Shown one piece after another: positions 25,416 through 39,080 of a DNA stretch of 64,000 bases; within the stretch, counting starts at the first letter, position 1; each line of letters starts with the position of its first letter. Under the pieces are notes generated by a model that was not told where the DNA came from, did not search any database, and was given only the letters and a program-made list of their open reading frames with translations. The position numbers were made by a program, and so were the translations under genes. The DNA comes from Fallopia convolvulus (lineage: Eukaryota; Streptophyta; Magnoliopsida; Caryophyllales; Polygonaceae): contig OZ024735.1 of the NCBI GenBank assembly GCA_964016875.1, positions 9,161,338 through 9,225,337 of the forward strand. Direction: 5' to 3'.

Positions 25416-28400
25416 GTACGGTCGAATGTGTCTTTACAAAAGGTTTTTCTTGGGCCTCAACTAGCACATCCAAGAAAAAAAAAACAGAAAAAACTCGCAA
25501 AAGTTCTGGTACAAAAATCTTCGTACCATTCAGCCTCAAACCAAGACCCTTCCCGAAAATGCCCTAAACGGTTTTACGGTAGAATGTGTCTTTACAAAAT
25601 GTTTTTCTTAGGCCCCAACTTGCACATCCAAGACAAAAAAACGGAAAAAACTCGCAAAAGTTCTGGTACGAAAATCTTTGTACCATTCAGCCTCAAACCA
25701 AGCCCGTTCCCGAAAATGCCCTAAACGGTTTTACGGTAGAATGTGTCTTTTCAAAATGTATTTCTTAGGCCCCAACTTGCACATCCAAGACAAAAAAAGG
25801 AAAAAACTCGCAAAAGTTCTGGTACGAAAATCTTCGTACCATTTAGCCTCATACTAAGACCCTTCCCGAAAAGGCCCTAAATGGTTGTACGGTCGAATGT
25901 GTCTTTACAAAATATTTTTCTTAGGCCCCAACTAGCACATCCAAGCCAAAAAAGGGAAAAAAACTCGCAAAAGTTCTGGTACGAAAATCTTCGTACCATT
26001 CTGCCTCAAACCAAGACCCTTGCCGAGAATGCCATAAACGATTGTACGGTCGAATGTGTCTTTACAAAAGGTTTTTCTTAGGCCCCAACTAGCACATCCA
26101 ACCCAAAAAACGGAAAAAACTCGCAAAAATTCTGGTACGAAAATCTTCGTACTATTCAGCCTCAAACCAAGACCCTCCCCGAAAATGCCCTAAACGATTG
26201 TACGGTCGAATGTGTCTTTACAAAATATTTTTCTTAGGCCCCAATTAGCACATCCAAGCCAAAAAAGGGAAAAAACTCGCAAAAGTTCTGGTACGAAAAT
26301 CTTCGTACCATTCTGCCTCAAGCCAAGACCCTTCCCGGGAATGCCATAAACGATTGTACGGTCGAATGTGACTTTACAAAAGGTATTTCTTAGGCCCATG
26401 CTAGTGTATCCAAGATAAAAATGGAAAAAAGTCGCAAAAGTTCTGGTACGAAAATATTCGTACCATTCAGCCTCAAACCAAGACCCTTCCCGAAAATGCC
26501 CTAAACGGTCGTACGATCGAATGTGTCTTTACAAAAGGTTTTTCTTAGGCCCATGCTAGTCCATCCAAGCCAAAAAATGGAAAAAAACACGCAAAAGTTC
26601 TGGTACGAAAATCTTCGTACCATTTAACCTCAAACCTATAACCATTCCGAAAATGTCGTAAACGGTTCAACGGTCGAATGTGTCTTTACAAAATGTTTTT
26701 CTTAGGCCCCAACTAGCACATCCAAGCCAAAAAACGGAAAAAACTCGCAAAAGTTCTGGTACGAAAATCTTCGTACCATTCAGCCTCAAACCAAGACCCT
26801 CCCCGAAAATGCCCTAAACGATTGTACGGTCGAATGTGTCTTTACAAAATATTTTTCTTAGGCCACAACTAGCACATCCAAGCCAAAAAACGGAAAAAAC
26901 TCGCAAAAGTTCTGGTACGAAAATCTTCGTACCATTCAGCCTCAAACTAAGACCCTTCCCGAAAATGCCCTAAACGGTTTTACGGTAGAATGTGTCTTTA
27001 CAAAATGTTTTTCTTAGGCCCCAACTTGCACATCCAAGACAAAAAAACGGAAAAAACACGCAAAAGTTCTGGTACGAAAATCTTCGTACCATTCAGCCTC
27101 AAACCAAGACCCTCCCCGAAAATGCCCTAAACAATTGTACGGTCGAATGTGTCTTTACAAAATATTTTTCTTAGGCCCCAACTAGCACATCCAAGCCAAA
27201 AAACGGAAAAAACTCGCATAAGTTCTGGTACAAAAATCTTCAATCCATTCAGTCTTAAACCAAGACCCTTCCCGAGAATGCCCTAAATGGTTGTACGGTC
27301 GAATGTGTCTATACAAAAGGTTTTTCTTAGGCCCATTCTAGTGTATCCAAACCAAAAAACGGAAAAAATTCGCAAAAGTTCTGGTACGAAAATCTTCGTA
27401 CCATTTTACCTCAAACCTACCCCCATTACGAAAATGCCCTAAACGGTTCAACGGTCGAATGTATCTTTACAAAATATTTTTCTTAAGCCCCAACTAGCAC
27501 ATCCAAGCCAAAAAACGGAAAAAACTCGCAAAAGTTCTGGTACGAAAATCTTCGTACCATTCAGCATCAAGCCAAGACACTTCCTGAAAATGCCCTAAAT
27601 GGTTGTACGGTCGAATGTGTCTTTACAAAAGGTTTTTCTTAGGCCCCAACTAGCACATCCAAGCCAAAAAACGGAAAAAACTCGCAAAAGTTCTTGTACG
27701 AAAATCTTCGTACCATTCAGCCTCAAACCAAGACCCTTCCCGAGAATGCCCTAAACGATTGTACGGTCGAATGTGTCTTTACAAAAGGTATTTCTTAGGC
27801 CCATACTAGTGTATCCAAGCCAAAAAATGGAAAAAACTCGCAAAAGTTCTGGTACGAAAATCTTCGTACCATTCAGCCTCAAACCAAGACCCTTCCCGAA
27901 AATGCCCTAAACGGTCGTACGGTCGAATGTGTCTTTACAAAAGGTTTTTCTTAGGCCCATGCTAGTCCATCCAAGCCAAAAAACGGAAAAAAACACGCAA
28001 AAGTTCTGGTACGAAAATCTTCGTACCATTTAACCTCAAACCTACACCCATTCCGAAAATGCCATAAACGGTTCAACGGTTGAATGTGTCTTTACAAAAT
28101 GTTTTTCTTAGACCCCAACTAGCACATCCAAGACAAAAAACGGAAAAAAACTCGCAAAAGATCTAGTACGAAAATCTTCGTACCATTTAGCCTCATACTA
28201 AGACCCTTCCCGAAAAGGCCCTAAATGGTTGTACGGTCGAATGTGTCTTTACAAAATATTTTTCTTAGGCCCCAACTAGCACATCCAAGCCAAAAAAGGG
28301 AAAAAAAACTCGCAAAAGTTCTGGTACGAAAATCTTCGTACCATTCTACCTCAAACCAAGACCCTTGCCGAGAATGCCATAAACGATTGTACGGTCGAAT

Positions 28401-30000
28401 GTGTCTTTACAAAAGGTTTTTCTTAGGCCCCAACTAGCACATCCAACCCAAAAAACGGAAAAAACTCGCAAAAATTCTGGTACGAAAATCTTCGTACTAT
28501 TCAGCCTCAAACCAAGACACTTCCCGAAAATGCCCTAAACGGTTGTACAGTCGAATGTGTCTTTACAAAATATTTTTCTTAGGCCCCAACTAGCACATCC
28601 AAGCCAAAAAAGGGAAAAAACTCGCAAAAGTTCTGGTACGAAAATCTTCGTACCATTCTGCCTCAAACCAAGACCCTTCCCGAGAATGCCATAAACGATT
28701 GTACGGTCGAATGTGTCTTTACAAAAGGTTTTTCTTAGGCCCATGCTAGTCCATCCAAGCCAAAAAATGGAAAAAAACACGCAAAAGTTCTGGTACGAAA
28801 ATCTTCGTACCATTTAACCTCAAACCTATACCCATTCAGAAAATGCCATAATCGGTTCAACGGTCGAATGTGTCTTTACAAAATGTTTTTCTTAGGCCCC
28901 AACTAGCACATCCAAGCCAAAAAACGGAAAAAACTCGCAAAAGTTCTGGTACGAAAATCTTCGTACCATTTAGCCTCAAACTAAGACCCTTCCCGAAAAG
29001 GCCCTAAACGGTTGTGCGGTCGAATGTGTATTTACAAAATAATTTTCTTAGTCCCCAACTAGCACATCCAAGACAAAAACGGAAAAAACTCGCAAAAGTT
29101 CTGCTACGAAAATCTTCGTACCATTCAGCCTCAAGCCAAGACCCTTCCCGAAAATGCCCTAAACGGTTTTACGGTAGAATGTGTCTTTACAAAATGTTTT
29201 TCTTAGGCCCCAACTTGCACATCCAAGACAAAAAAACGGAAAAAACTCGCAAAAGTTCTGGTACGAAAATCTTCGTACCATTCAGCCTCAAACCAAGACC
29301 CTCCCCGAAAATGCCCTAAACGATTGTACGGTCGAATGTGTCTTTACAAAATATTTTTCTTAGGCCACAACTAGCACATCCAAGCCAAAAAACGGAAAAA
29401 ACTCGCAAAAGTTCTGGTACGAAAATCTTCGTACCATTCAGCCTCAAACCAAGACCCTCCCCGAAAATGCCCTAAACGATTGTACAGTCGAATGTGTCCT
29501 TACAAAATATTTTTCTTAGGCCCCAACTTGCACATCCAAGACAAAAAAACGGAAAAAACTCGCAAAAGTTCTGGTACGAAAATCTTCGTACCATTCAGCC
29601 TCAAACCAAGACCCTCCCCGAAAATGCCCTAAACAATTGTACGGTCGAATGTGTCTTTACAAAATATTTTTCTTAGGCCCCAACTAGCACATCCAAGCCA
29701 AAAAACGGAAAAAACTCGCATAAGTTCTGGTACGAAAATCTTCGATCCATTCAGTCTTAAACCAAGACCCTTCCCGAGAATGCCCTAAATGGTTGTACGG
29801 TCGAATGTGTCTATACAAAAGGTTTTTCTTAGGCCCATTCTACTGTATCCAAACCAAAAAATGGAAAAAACTCGCAAAAGTGCTGGTACGAAAATCTTCG
29901 TACCATTTTACCTCAAACCTACACCCATTACGAAAATGCCCTAAACGGTTCAACGGTCGAATGTATCTTTACAAAATGTTTTTATTAGGCCCCAACTAGC
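25416..30000 (+). repeat. Satellite array, mixed domain
   Basis: These are plus-orientation monomers with pieces of neighbouring HOR families. The stretch 26190-26640 closely resembles 20876-21330 (5314 bp, 34 monomers). At about 27230-29000 variants of the 11.8-20.4 kb domain return, and 28948-29235 matches 10112-10400. No gene or foreign insertion is seen. Confidence 0.92.
28948..29235 (+). repeat. Long-range duplicated segment (partner 10112-10400)
   Basis: It shares GGTTGTGCGGTCG, CTTAGTCCCCAAC and TTCTGCTACG with the copy 18.8 kb to the left. Visible differences include GTGTATTTAC for GTGTCTTTAC and one fewer A in the A-run. Confidence 0.85.
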
Positions 30001-30667
30001 ACATCCAAGACAAAAAAACGGAAAAAACTCGCAAAAGTTCAGGTACGAAAATCTTCGTACCATTCAGCCTCAAACCAAGACCCTTCCCGAAAATGCCCTA
30101 AACAGTTGTACGGTCGAATGTGTCATTACAAAAGGTATTTCTAAGGCCCATGCTAGTGTATCCAAGCCAAAAAATGGAAAAAACTCGCAAAAGTTCTGGT
30201 ACGAAAATATTCGTACCATTCAGCCTCAAACCAAGACCCTTCCAGAAAATGCCCTAAACGGTCGTACGGTCGAATGTGTCTTTACAAAAGGTTTTTCTTA
30301 GGCCCATGCTAGTCCATCCAAGCCAAAAAACGGAAAAAACACGCAAAAGTTCTGGTACGAAAATCTTCGTTCCATTTAACCTCAAACCTACACCCATTCC
30401 GAAAATGACATCAACGGTTCAACGGTCGAATGTGTCTTTACAAAATGTTTTTCTTAGGCCCCATCTAGCAGATCCAAGCCAAAAAACGGAAAAAACTCGT
30501 AAAAGTTCTGGTACGAAAATCTTCGTACCATTCAGCCTCAAACCAAGACGCTTCCCGAAAATGCCTTAAACGGTTTGTACGGTCGAATGTGTCTTTACAA
30601 AAGGTTTTTCTTAGGCCCATGCTACTCCATCCAAGCCAAAAAACGAAAAAAAACTCGCAAAAGTTCT

Positions 30668-30687
30668 GGTACGAAAATTTTCGTACC
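30668..30687. repeat. Perfect 20-bp palindrome variant of the hairpin
   Basis: GGTACGAAAATTTTCGTACC is fully self-complementary. It is followed by a CTACACCC-type module rather than the CAAGACCC type that follows the palindrome at 9031, so the loop change may have arisen more than once. Confidence 0.88.
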
Positions 30688-31865
30688 ATTTAACCTCAAA
30701 CATACACCCATTCCGAAAATGCCATAAACGGTTCAACGGTCGAATGTGTCTTTACAAAATGTTTTTCTTAGGCCCCAACTAGCACATCCAAGACAAAAAA
30801 ACGGAAAAAACTCGCAAAAGTTCAGGTACGAAAATCTTCGTACCATTCAGCCTCAAACCAAGACCCTTCCCGAAAAGGCCCTAAACGGTTGTACGGTCGA
30901 ATGTGTCTTTACAAAATGTTTTTCTTAGGCCCCAACTTGCAATTCCAAGACAAAAAAACGGAAAAAACTCGAAAAAGTTCTGGTACGAAAATCTTCGTAC
31001 CATTCAGCCTCAAACCAAGACACTTTCCGAAAATGCCCTAAACGATTGTACGGTCGAATGTGTCTTTACAAAAAAACATTCTTAGGACCCAACTAGCACA
31101 TACAAGCCAAAAAACGGAAAAAACTCGCAAAAGTTCTGGTACGAAAATCTTTGTACCATTCAGCCTCAAACCAAGACCCTTCCCGAGAATGCCCTAAACG
31201 ATTGTACGGTCGAATGTGTCTTTACAAAAGGTATTTCTAAGCCCCATGCTAGTGTATCCAAGCCAAAAAATGGAAAAAACTCGCAAAAGTTCTGGTACGA
31301 AAATCTTCGTACCATTCAGCCTCAAACCAAGACGCTTCCCGAAAATGCCCTAAACGGTTTGTACGGTCGAATGTGTCTTTACAAAAGGTTTTTCTTAGGC
31401 CCATGCTACTCCATCCAAGCCAAAAAACGGAAAAAAACTCGCAAAAGTTCTGGTACGAAAATCTTCGTTCCATTTAACCTCAAACCTACACCCAATCCGA
31501 AAATGCCATAAACGGTTCAACGGTCGAATATGTATTTACAAAATGTTTTCTTAGGCCCCAACTAGCACATCCAAGACAAAAAAACTGAAAAAACTCGCTA
31601 AAGTTCAGGTACGAAAATCTTCGTACCATTCAGCCTCAAATCAAAACCCTTTCCAATAATGCCCTAAACGGTTATACGGTGGAATGTGTCTTTATAAAAT
31701 GTTTTTCTTAGGCCCCAACTAGCACATCCAACACAAAAAAACGGAAAAAACTCGTAAAAGTTCTGGTACGAAAATCTTCGTACCATTCATCCTCAAACCA
31801 AGACGCTTCCCGAAAATGCCTTAAACGGTTTGTACGGTCGAATGTGTCTTTACAAAAGGTTTTTC

Positions 31866-31890
31866 TTAGGCCCATGCTATAAATGGTTCA
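31866..31890 (+). repeat. Truncated monomer junction
   Basis: CCCATGC of one monomer joins TATAAATGGTTCAACGG of another. The A-tracts, the hairpin and most of the first module are missing. The junction looks derived from the one at 32873 by a further 13-bp loss between two ATGC copies. Confidence 0.83.
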
Positions 31891-32865
31891 ACGGTCGAAT
31901 GTGTCTTTATAAAATGTTTTTCTTAGGCCCCAACTAGCACATCCAAGCCAAAAAAGGGAAAAAACTCGCAAAAGTTCTGGTACGAAAATCTTCGTACCAT
32001 TCTGCCTCAAACCAAGACCCTTCCCGAGAATGCCATAAACAATTGTACGGTCGAATGTGTCTTTACAAAAGGTATTTCTTAGGCCCATGCTAGTGTATCA
32101 AAGATAAAAATGGAAAAAACTCGCAAAAGTTCTGGTACGAAAATCTTCATTCCATTTAACCTCAAACCTACAACCATTCCGAAAAGGACATCAACGGTTC
32201 AACGGTCGAATGTGTCTTTACAAAATGTTTTTCTTAGGCCCCAGCTAGCAGATCCAAGCCAAAGAACGGAAAAAACTCGTAAAAGTTCTGGTACGAAAAT
32301 CTTCGTACCATTCAGCCTCAAACAAAGACGCTTCCCGAAAATGCCCTAAACGGTTTGTACGGTCGAATGTGTCTTTACAAAAGGTTTTTCTTAGGCCCAT
32401 GCTACTCCATCCAAGCCAAAAAACGGAAAAAAACTCGCAAAAGTTCTGGTACGAAAATCTTCGTACCATTTAACCTCAAACCTACACCCATTCCGAAAAT
32501 GCCATAAACGGTTCAACGGTCGAATATGTATTTACAAAATGTTTTCTTAGGCCCCAACTAGCACATCCAAGACAAAAAAACTGAAAAAACTCGCTAAAGT
32601 TCAGGTACGAAAATCTTCGTACCATTCAGCCTCAAATCAAAACCCTTTCCAATAATGCCCTAAACGGTTATACGGTGGAATGTGTCTTTATAAAATGTTT
32701 TTCTTAGGCCCCAACTAGCACATCCAACACAAAAAAACGGAAAAAACTCGTAAAAGTTCTGGTACGAAAATCTTCGTACCATTCATCCTCAAACCAAGAC
32801 GCTTCCCGAAAATGCCTTAAACGGTTTGTACGGTCGAATGTGTCTTTACAAAAGGTTTTTCTTAG

Positions 32866-32890
32866 GCCCATGCATTCCGAAAATGCTATA
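32866..32890 (+). repeat. Truncated monomer junction
   Basis: CCCATGC joins ATTCCGAAAATGCTATAAATGG. The hairpin and A-tract region are deleted, and because of this 31.9-34.0 kb HOR distances are not whole numbers of monomers (32110 to 34057 is 1947 bp, about 12.5 monomers). Confidence 0.84.
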
Positions 32891-34083
32891 AATGGTTCAA
32901 CGGTCGAATGTGTCTTTACAAAATATTTTTCTTAGACCCCAACTAGCACATCCAAGACAAAAAACGGAAAAAACTCGCAAAAGTTCTAGTACGAAAATCT
33001 TCTTACCATTTAGCCTCAAACTAAGACCCTTCCCGAAAAGGCCCTAAACGGTTGTACGGTCGAATGTGTCTTTACAAAATAATTTTCTTAGGCCCCAACT
33101 CGCACATCAAAGACAAAAAACGGAAAAAACTCGCAAAAGTTCTGGTACGAAAATATTCGTACCATTCAGCCTCAAACCTAGACCCTTCCCGAAAATGCCC
33201 TAAACGGTCGTACGGTCGAATGTGTCTTTACAAAAGGTTTTTCTTAGGCCCATGCTAGTCCATCCAAGCCAAAAAACGGAAAAAAAACACGCAAAAGTTT
33301 TGGTACGAAAATCTTCATACCATTTAACCTCAAACCTACACCCATTCCGAAAATGCCATAAACGGTTCAACGGTTGAATGTGTCTTTACAAAATAATTTT
33401 CTTAGGCCCCAACTAGCACATCGAAGACAAAAAACGGAAAAAACTCGCAAAAGTTCTGGTACGAAAATCTTCGTACCATTCAGCCTGAAACCAAGACCCT
33501 TCCCGAAAATGCCCTAAACGGTTGTACAGTCGAATGTGTCTTTACAAAATATTTTTCTTAGGCCCCAACTATCACATCCAAGCCAAAAAAGGGAAAAAAC
33601 TCGCAAAAGTTCTGGTACGAAAATCTTCGTACCATTCTGCCTCAAACCAAGACCCTTCCCGAGAATGCCATAAACGATTGTACGGTCGAATGTGTCTTTA
33701 CAAAAGGTTTTTCTTAGGCCCCAACTAGCACATCCAACCCAAAAAACGGAAAAAACTCGCAAAAATTCTGGTACGAAAATCTTCATACCATTCAGCCTCA
33801 AACCAAGACACTTCCCGAAAATGCCCTAAACGGTTGTACAGTCGAATGTGTCTTTACAAAATATTTTTCTTAGGCCCCAACTAGCACATCCAAGCCAAAA
33901 AAGGGAAAAAACTCGCAAAAGTTCTGGTACGAAAATCTTCGTACCATTCTGCCTCAAACCAAGACCCTTCCCGAGAATGCCATAAACAATTGTACGGTCG
34001 AATGTGTCTTTACAAAAGGTATTTCTTAGGCCCATGCTAGTGTATCAAAGATAAAAATGGAAAAAACTCGCAAAAGTTCTGGT

Positions 34084-35790
34084 ACGAAAATCTTCGTTCC
34101 ATTTAACCTCAAACCTACAACCATTCCGAAAAGGACATCAACGGTTCAACGGTCGAATGTGTCTTTACAAAATGTTTTTCTTAGGCCCCAGCTAGCAGAT
34201 CCAAGCCAAAGAACGGAAAAAACTCGTAAAAGTTCTGGTACGAAAATCTTCGTACCATTCAGCCTCAAACAAAGACGCTTCCCGAAAATGCCCTAAACGG
34301 TTTGTACGGTCGAATGTGTCTTTACAAAAGGTTTTTCTTAGGCCCATGCTACTCCATCCAAGCCAAAAAACGGAAAAAAACTCGCAAAAGTTCTGATACG
34401 AAAATCTTCGTACCATTTAACCTCAAACCTACACCCATTCCGAAAATGCCATAAACGGTTCAACGGTCGAATGTGTCTTTACAAAATGTTTTTCTTAGGC
34501 CCCAACTAGCACACCCAAGACAAAAAAACGGAAAAAACTCGCAAAAGTTCAGGTACGAAAATCTTCGTACCATTCAGCCTCAAACCAAGACCCTTCCCGA
34601 AAAGGCCCTAAACGGTTGTACGGTCGAATGTGTCTTTACAAAATGTTTTTCTTAGGCTCCAACTTGCACATCCAAGACAAAAAAAGGGAAAAAACTCGAA
34701 AAAGTTCTGGTACGAAAATCTTCGTACCATTCTGCCTCAAACCAAGACCCTTCCCGAGAATGCCATAAACAATTGTACGGTCGAATGTGTCTTTACAAAA
34801 GGTATTTCTTAGGCCCATGCTAGTGTATCAAAGATAAAAATGGAAAAAACTCGCAAAAGTTCTGGTACGAAAATATTCGTACCATTCAGCCTCAAACCAA
34901 GACCCTTCCCGAAAATTTCCTAAACGGTCGTACGATCGAAAGTGACTTTACAAAAGGTTTTTCTTAGGCCCATGCTAGTCCATCCAAGCCAAAAAATGGA
35001 AAAAAACACGCAAAAGTTCTGGTACGAAAATCTTCGTACCATTTAACCTCAAACCTATACCCATTCCGAAAATGCCATAAACGGTTCAACGGTCGAATGT
35101 GTCTTTACAAAATGTTTTTCTTAGGCCCCAACTAGCACATCCAAGCCAAAAAACGGAAAAAACTCGCAAAAGTTCTGGTACGAAAATCTTCGTACCATTC
35201 AGCCTCAAACCAAGACCCTTCCCGAAAATGCCCTAAACGGTCGTACGGTCGAATGTGTTTTTACAAAAGGTTTTTCTTAGGCCCATGCTACTCAATCCAA
35301 GCCAAAAAACGGAAAAAAAAAACTCGCAAAAGTTCTGGTACGAAAATCTTCGTACCATTTAACCTCAAACCTACACCCATTCTGAAAATGCCATAAACGG
35401 TTCAACGGTCGAATGTGTCTTTACAAAATGTTTTTCTTAGGCCCCAACTAGCACATCCAAGACAAAAAAACTGAAAAAACTCGCAAAAGTTCAGGTACGA
35501 AAATCTTCGTACCATTCAGCCTCAAATCAAAACCCTTCCCGATAATGCCCTAAACGGTTATACGGTGGAATGTGTCTTTAAAAAATGTTTTTCTTAGGCC
35601 CCAACTTGCACATCCAAGACAAAAAAACGGAAAAAACTCGCAAAAGTTCAGGTACGAAAATCTTCGTACCATTCAGCCTCAAACCAAGACCCTTCCCGAA
35701 AAGGCCCTAAACGGTTGTACGGTCGAATGTGTCTTTACAAAATAATTTTCTTAGGCCCCAATTACCACATCCAAGACAAAAAACAGAAAA
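34084..35790 (+). repeat. Large duplicated HOR segment, copy 1
   Basis: 34084-34740 matches 37063-37720 at an offset of 2979 bp (19 monomers). 34840-35790 matches 38130-39080 at an offset of 3290 bp (21 monomers). Shared marks include CCAAAGAACGG, TCTGATACG, GCACACCCAAG, GATCGAAAGTGACTTT and CCAATTACCACATCC. Confidence 0.85.
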
Positions 35791-36246
35791 AACTCGCAAT
35801 AGTTCTGGTACGAAAATCTTCGTACCATTCAGCCTCAAACCAAGACCCTTCCCGAAAATGCCCTAAACGGTTTTACGGTAGAATGTGTCCTTACAAAATA
35901 TTTTTCTTAGGCCCCAACTTGCAAATCCAAGACAAAAAAACGGAAAAAACTCGCAAAAGTTCTGGTACCAAAATCTTCGTACCATTCAGCCTCAAACCAA
36001 GACCTTCCCCGAAAATGCCCTAAACAATTGTACGGTCGAATGTGTCTTTACAAAATATTTTTCTTAGGCCCCAACTAGCACATCCAAGCCAAAAAACGGA
36101 AAAAACTCGCATAAGTTCAGGTACGAAAATCTTCGTACCATTCAGCCTCAAACCAAGACACTTTCCGAAAATGCCCTAAACGATTGTACGGTCGAATGTG
36201 TCTTTACAAAATATTTTTCTTAGGCCCCAACTAGCACATCCAAGCC

Positions 36247-36261
36247 AAAAAAAAAAAAAAA
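36247..36261 (+). repeat. A15 homopolymer in the A-tract region
   Basis: The CGG that normally separates the two main A-tracts has been lost or converted, fusing them into 15 As. The paralogous monomer 24 monomers to the right (40008-40023) reads six As, one C and nine As, which looks like an intermediate state. Confidence 0.85.
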
Positions 36262-37062
36262 CTCGCAAAAGTTCTGGTACGAAAATCTTTGTACCATTCA
36301 GCCTCAAACCAAGACCCTTCCCGAGAATGCCCTAAACGATTGTACGGTCGAATGTGTCATTACAAAAGGTATTTCTAAGGCCCATGCTAGTGTATCCAAG
36401 CCAAAAAATGGAAAAAACTCGCAAAAGTTCTGGTACGAAAATATTCGTACCATTCAGCCTCAAACCAAGACCCTTCCCGAAAATGCCCTAAACGGTCGTA
36501 CGGTCGAATGTGTCTTTACAAAAGGTTTTTCTTAGGCCCATGCTAGTCCATCCAAGCCAAAAAATGGAAAAAAACACGCAAAAGTTCTGGTACGAAAATC
36601 TTCGTTCCATTTAACCTCAAACCTACACCCATTCCGAAAATGACATCAACGGTTCAACGGTCGAATGTGTCTTTACAAAATGTTTTTCTTAGGCCCCAGC
36701 TAGCAGATCCAAGCCAAAAAACGGAAAAAACTCGTAAAAGTTCTGGTACGAAATTCTTCGTACCATTCAGCCTCAAACCAAGACGCTTCCCGAAAATGCC
36801 CTAAACGGTTTGTACGGTCGAATGTGTCTTTACAAAAGGTTTTTCTTAGGCCCATGCTACTCCATCCAAGCCAAAAAACGGAAAAAAACTCGCAAAAGTT
36901 CTTGTACGAAAATTTTCGTACCATTCAGCCTCAAACCAAGACCCTTCCCGAAAATGACCTAAACGGTCGTACGGTCGAATGTGTCTTTACAAAAGGTTTT
37001 TCTTAGGCCCATGCTAGTCCATCCAAGCCAAAAAATGGAAAAAAACACGCAAAAGTTCTGGT

Positions 37063-39080
37063 ACGAAAATCTTCGTTCCATTTAACCTCAAACCTACAAC
37101 CATTCCGAAAAGGACATCAACGGTTCAACGGTCGAATGTGTCTTTACAAAATGTTTTTCTTAGGCCCCAGCTAGCAGATCCAAGCCAAAGAACGGAAAAA
37201 ACTCGTAAAAGTTCTGGTACGAAAATCTTCGTACCATTCAGCCTCAAACAAAGACGCTTCCCGAAAATGCCCTAAACGGTTTGTACGGTCGAATGTGTCT
37301 TTACAAAAGGTTTTTCTTAGGCCCATGCTACTCCATCCAACCCAAAAAACGGAAAAAAACTCGCAAAAGTTCTGATACGAAAATCTTCGTACCATTTAAC
37401 CTCAAACCTACACCCATTCCGAAAATGCCATAAACGGTTCAACGGTCGAATGTGTCTTTACAAAATGTTTTTCTTAGGCCCCAACTAGCACACCCAAGAC
37501 AAAAAAACGGAAAAAACTCGCAAAAGTTCAGGTACGAAAATCTTCGTACCATTCAGCCTCAAACCAAGACCCTTCCCGAAAAGGCCCTAAACGGTTGTAC
37601 GGTCGAATGTGTCTTTACAAAATGTTTTTCTTAGGCTCCAACTTGCACATCCAAGACAAAAAAAGGGAAAAAACTCGAAAAAGTTCTGGTACGAAAATCT
37701 TCGTACCATTCTGCCTCAAACCAAGACCCTTACCGAGAATGCCATAAACGATTGTACGGTCGAATGTGTCTTTACAAAAGGTTTTTCTTATGCCCCAACT
37801 AGCACATCCAACCCAAAAAACGGAAAAAACTCGCAAAAATTCTGGCACGAAAATCTTCGTACCATTCAGCCTCAAACCAAGACACTTCCCGAAAATGCCC
37901 TAAACGGTTGTACAGTCGAATGTGTCTTTACAAAATATTTTTCTTAGGCCCCAACTAGCACATCCAAGCCAAAAAAGGGAAAAAACTCGCAAAAGTTCTG
38001 GTACGAAAATCTTCGTACCATTCTGCCTCAAACCAAGACCCTTCCCGAGAATGCCATAAACGATTGTACGGTCGAATGTGTCTTTACAAAAGGTATTTCT
38101 TAGGCCCATGCTAGTGTATCAAAGATAAAAATGGAAAAAACTCGCAAAAGTTCTGGTACGAAAATATTCGTACCATTCAGCCTCAAACCAAGACCCTTCC
38201 CGAAAATGCCCTAAACGGTCGTACGATCGAAAGTGACTTTACAAAAGGTTTTTCTTAGGCCCATGCTAGTCCATCCAAGCCAAAAAATGGAAAAAAACAC
38301 GCAAAAGTTCTGGTACGAAAATCTTCGTACCATTTAACCTCAAACCTATACCCATTCCGAAAATGCCATAAACGGTTCAACGGTCGAATGTGTCTTTACA
38401 AAATGTTTTTCTTAGGCCCCAACTAGCACATCCAAGCCAAAAAACGGAAAAAACTCGCAAAAGTTCTGGTACGAAAATCTTCGTACCATTCAGCCTCAAA
38501 CCAAGACCCTTCCCGAAAATGCCCTAAACGGTCGTAGGGTCGAATGTGTTTTTACAAAAGGTTTTTCTTAGGCCCATGCTACTCAATCCAAGCCAAAAAA
38601 CGGAAAAAAAAACTCGCAAAAGTTCTGGTACGAAAATCTTCGTACCATTTAACCTCAAACCTACACCCATTCTGAAAATGCCATAAACGGTTCAACGGTC
38701 GAATGTGTCTTTACAAAATGTTTTTCTTAGGCCCCAACTAGCACATCCAAGACAAAAAAACTGAAAAAACTCGCAAAAGTTCAGGTACGAAAATCTTCGT
38801 ACCATTCAGCCTCAAATCAAAACCCTTCCCGATAATACCCTAAACGGTTATACGGTGGAATGTGTCTTTAAAAAATGTTTTTCTTAGGCCCCAACTTGCA
38901 CATCCAAGACAAAAAAACGGAAAAAACTCGTAAAAGTTCAGGTACGAAAATCTTCGTACCATTCAGCCGCAAACCAAGACCCTTCCCGAAAAGGCCCTAA
39001 ACGGTTGTACGGTCAAATGTGTCTTTACAAAATAATTTTCTTAGGCCCCAATTACCACATCCAAGACAAAAAACAGAAAA
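37063..39080 (+). repeat. Large duplicated HOR segment, copy 2
   Basis: This is the partner of 34084-35790. It is two monomers longer: the offset rises from 2979 to 3290 bp across about 37720-38130. The added monomers resemble those at 33514-34035 (minus-strand reading frames there and here are near-identical). Confidence 0.84.
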
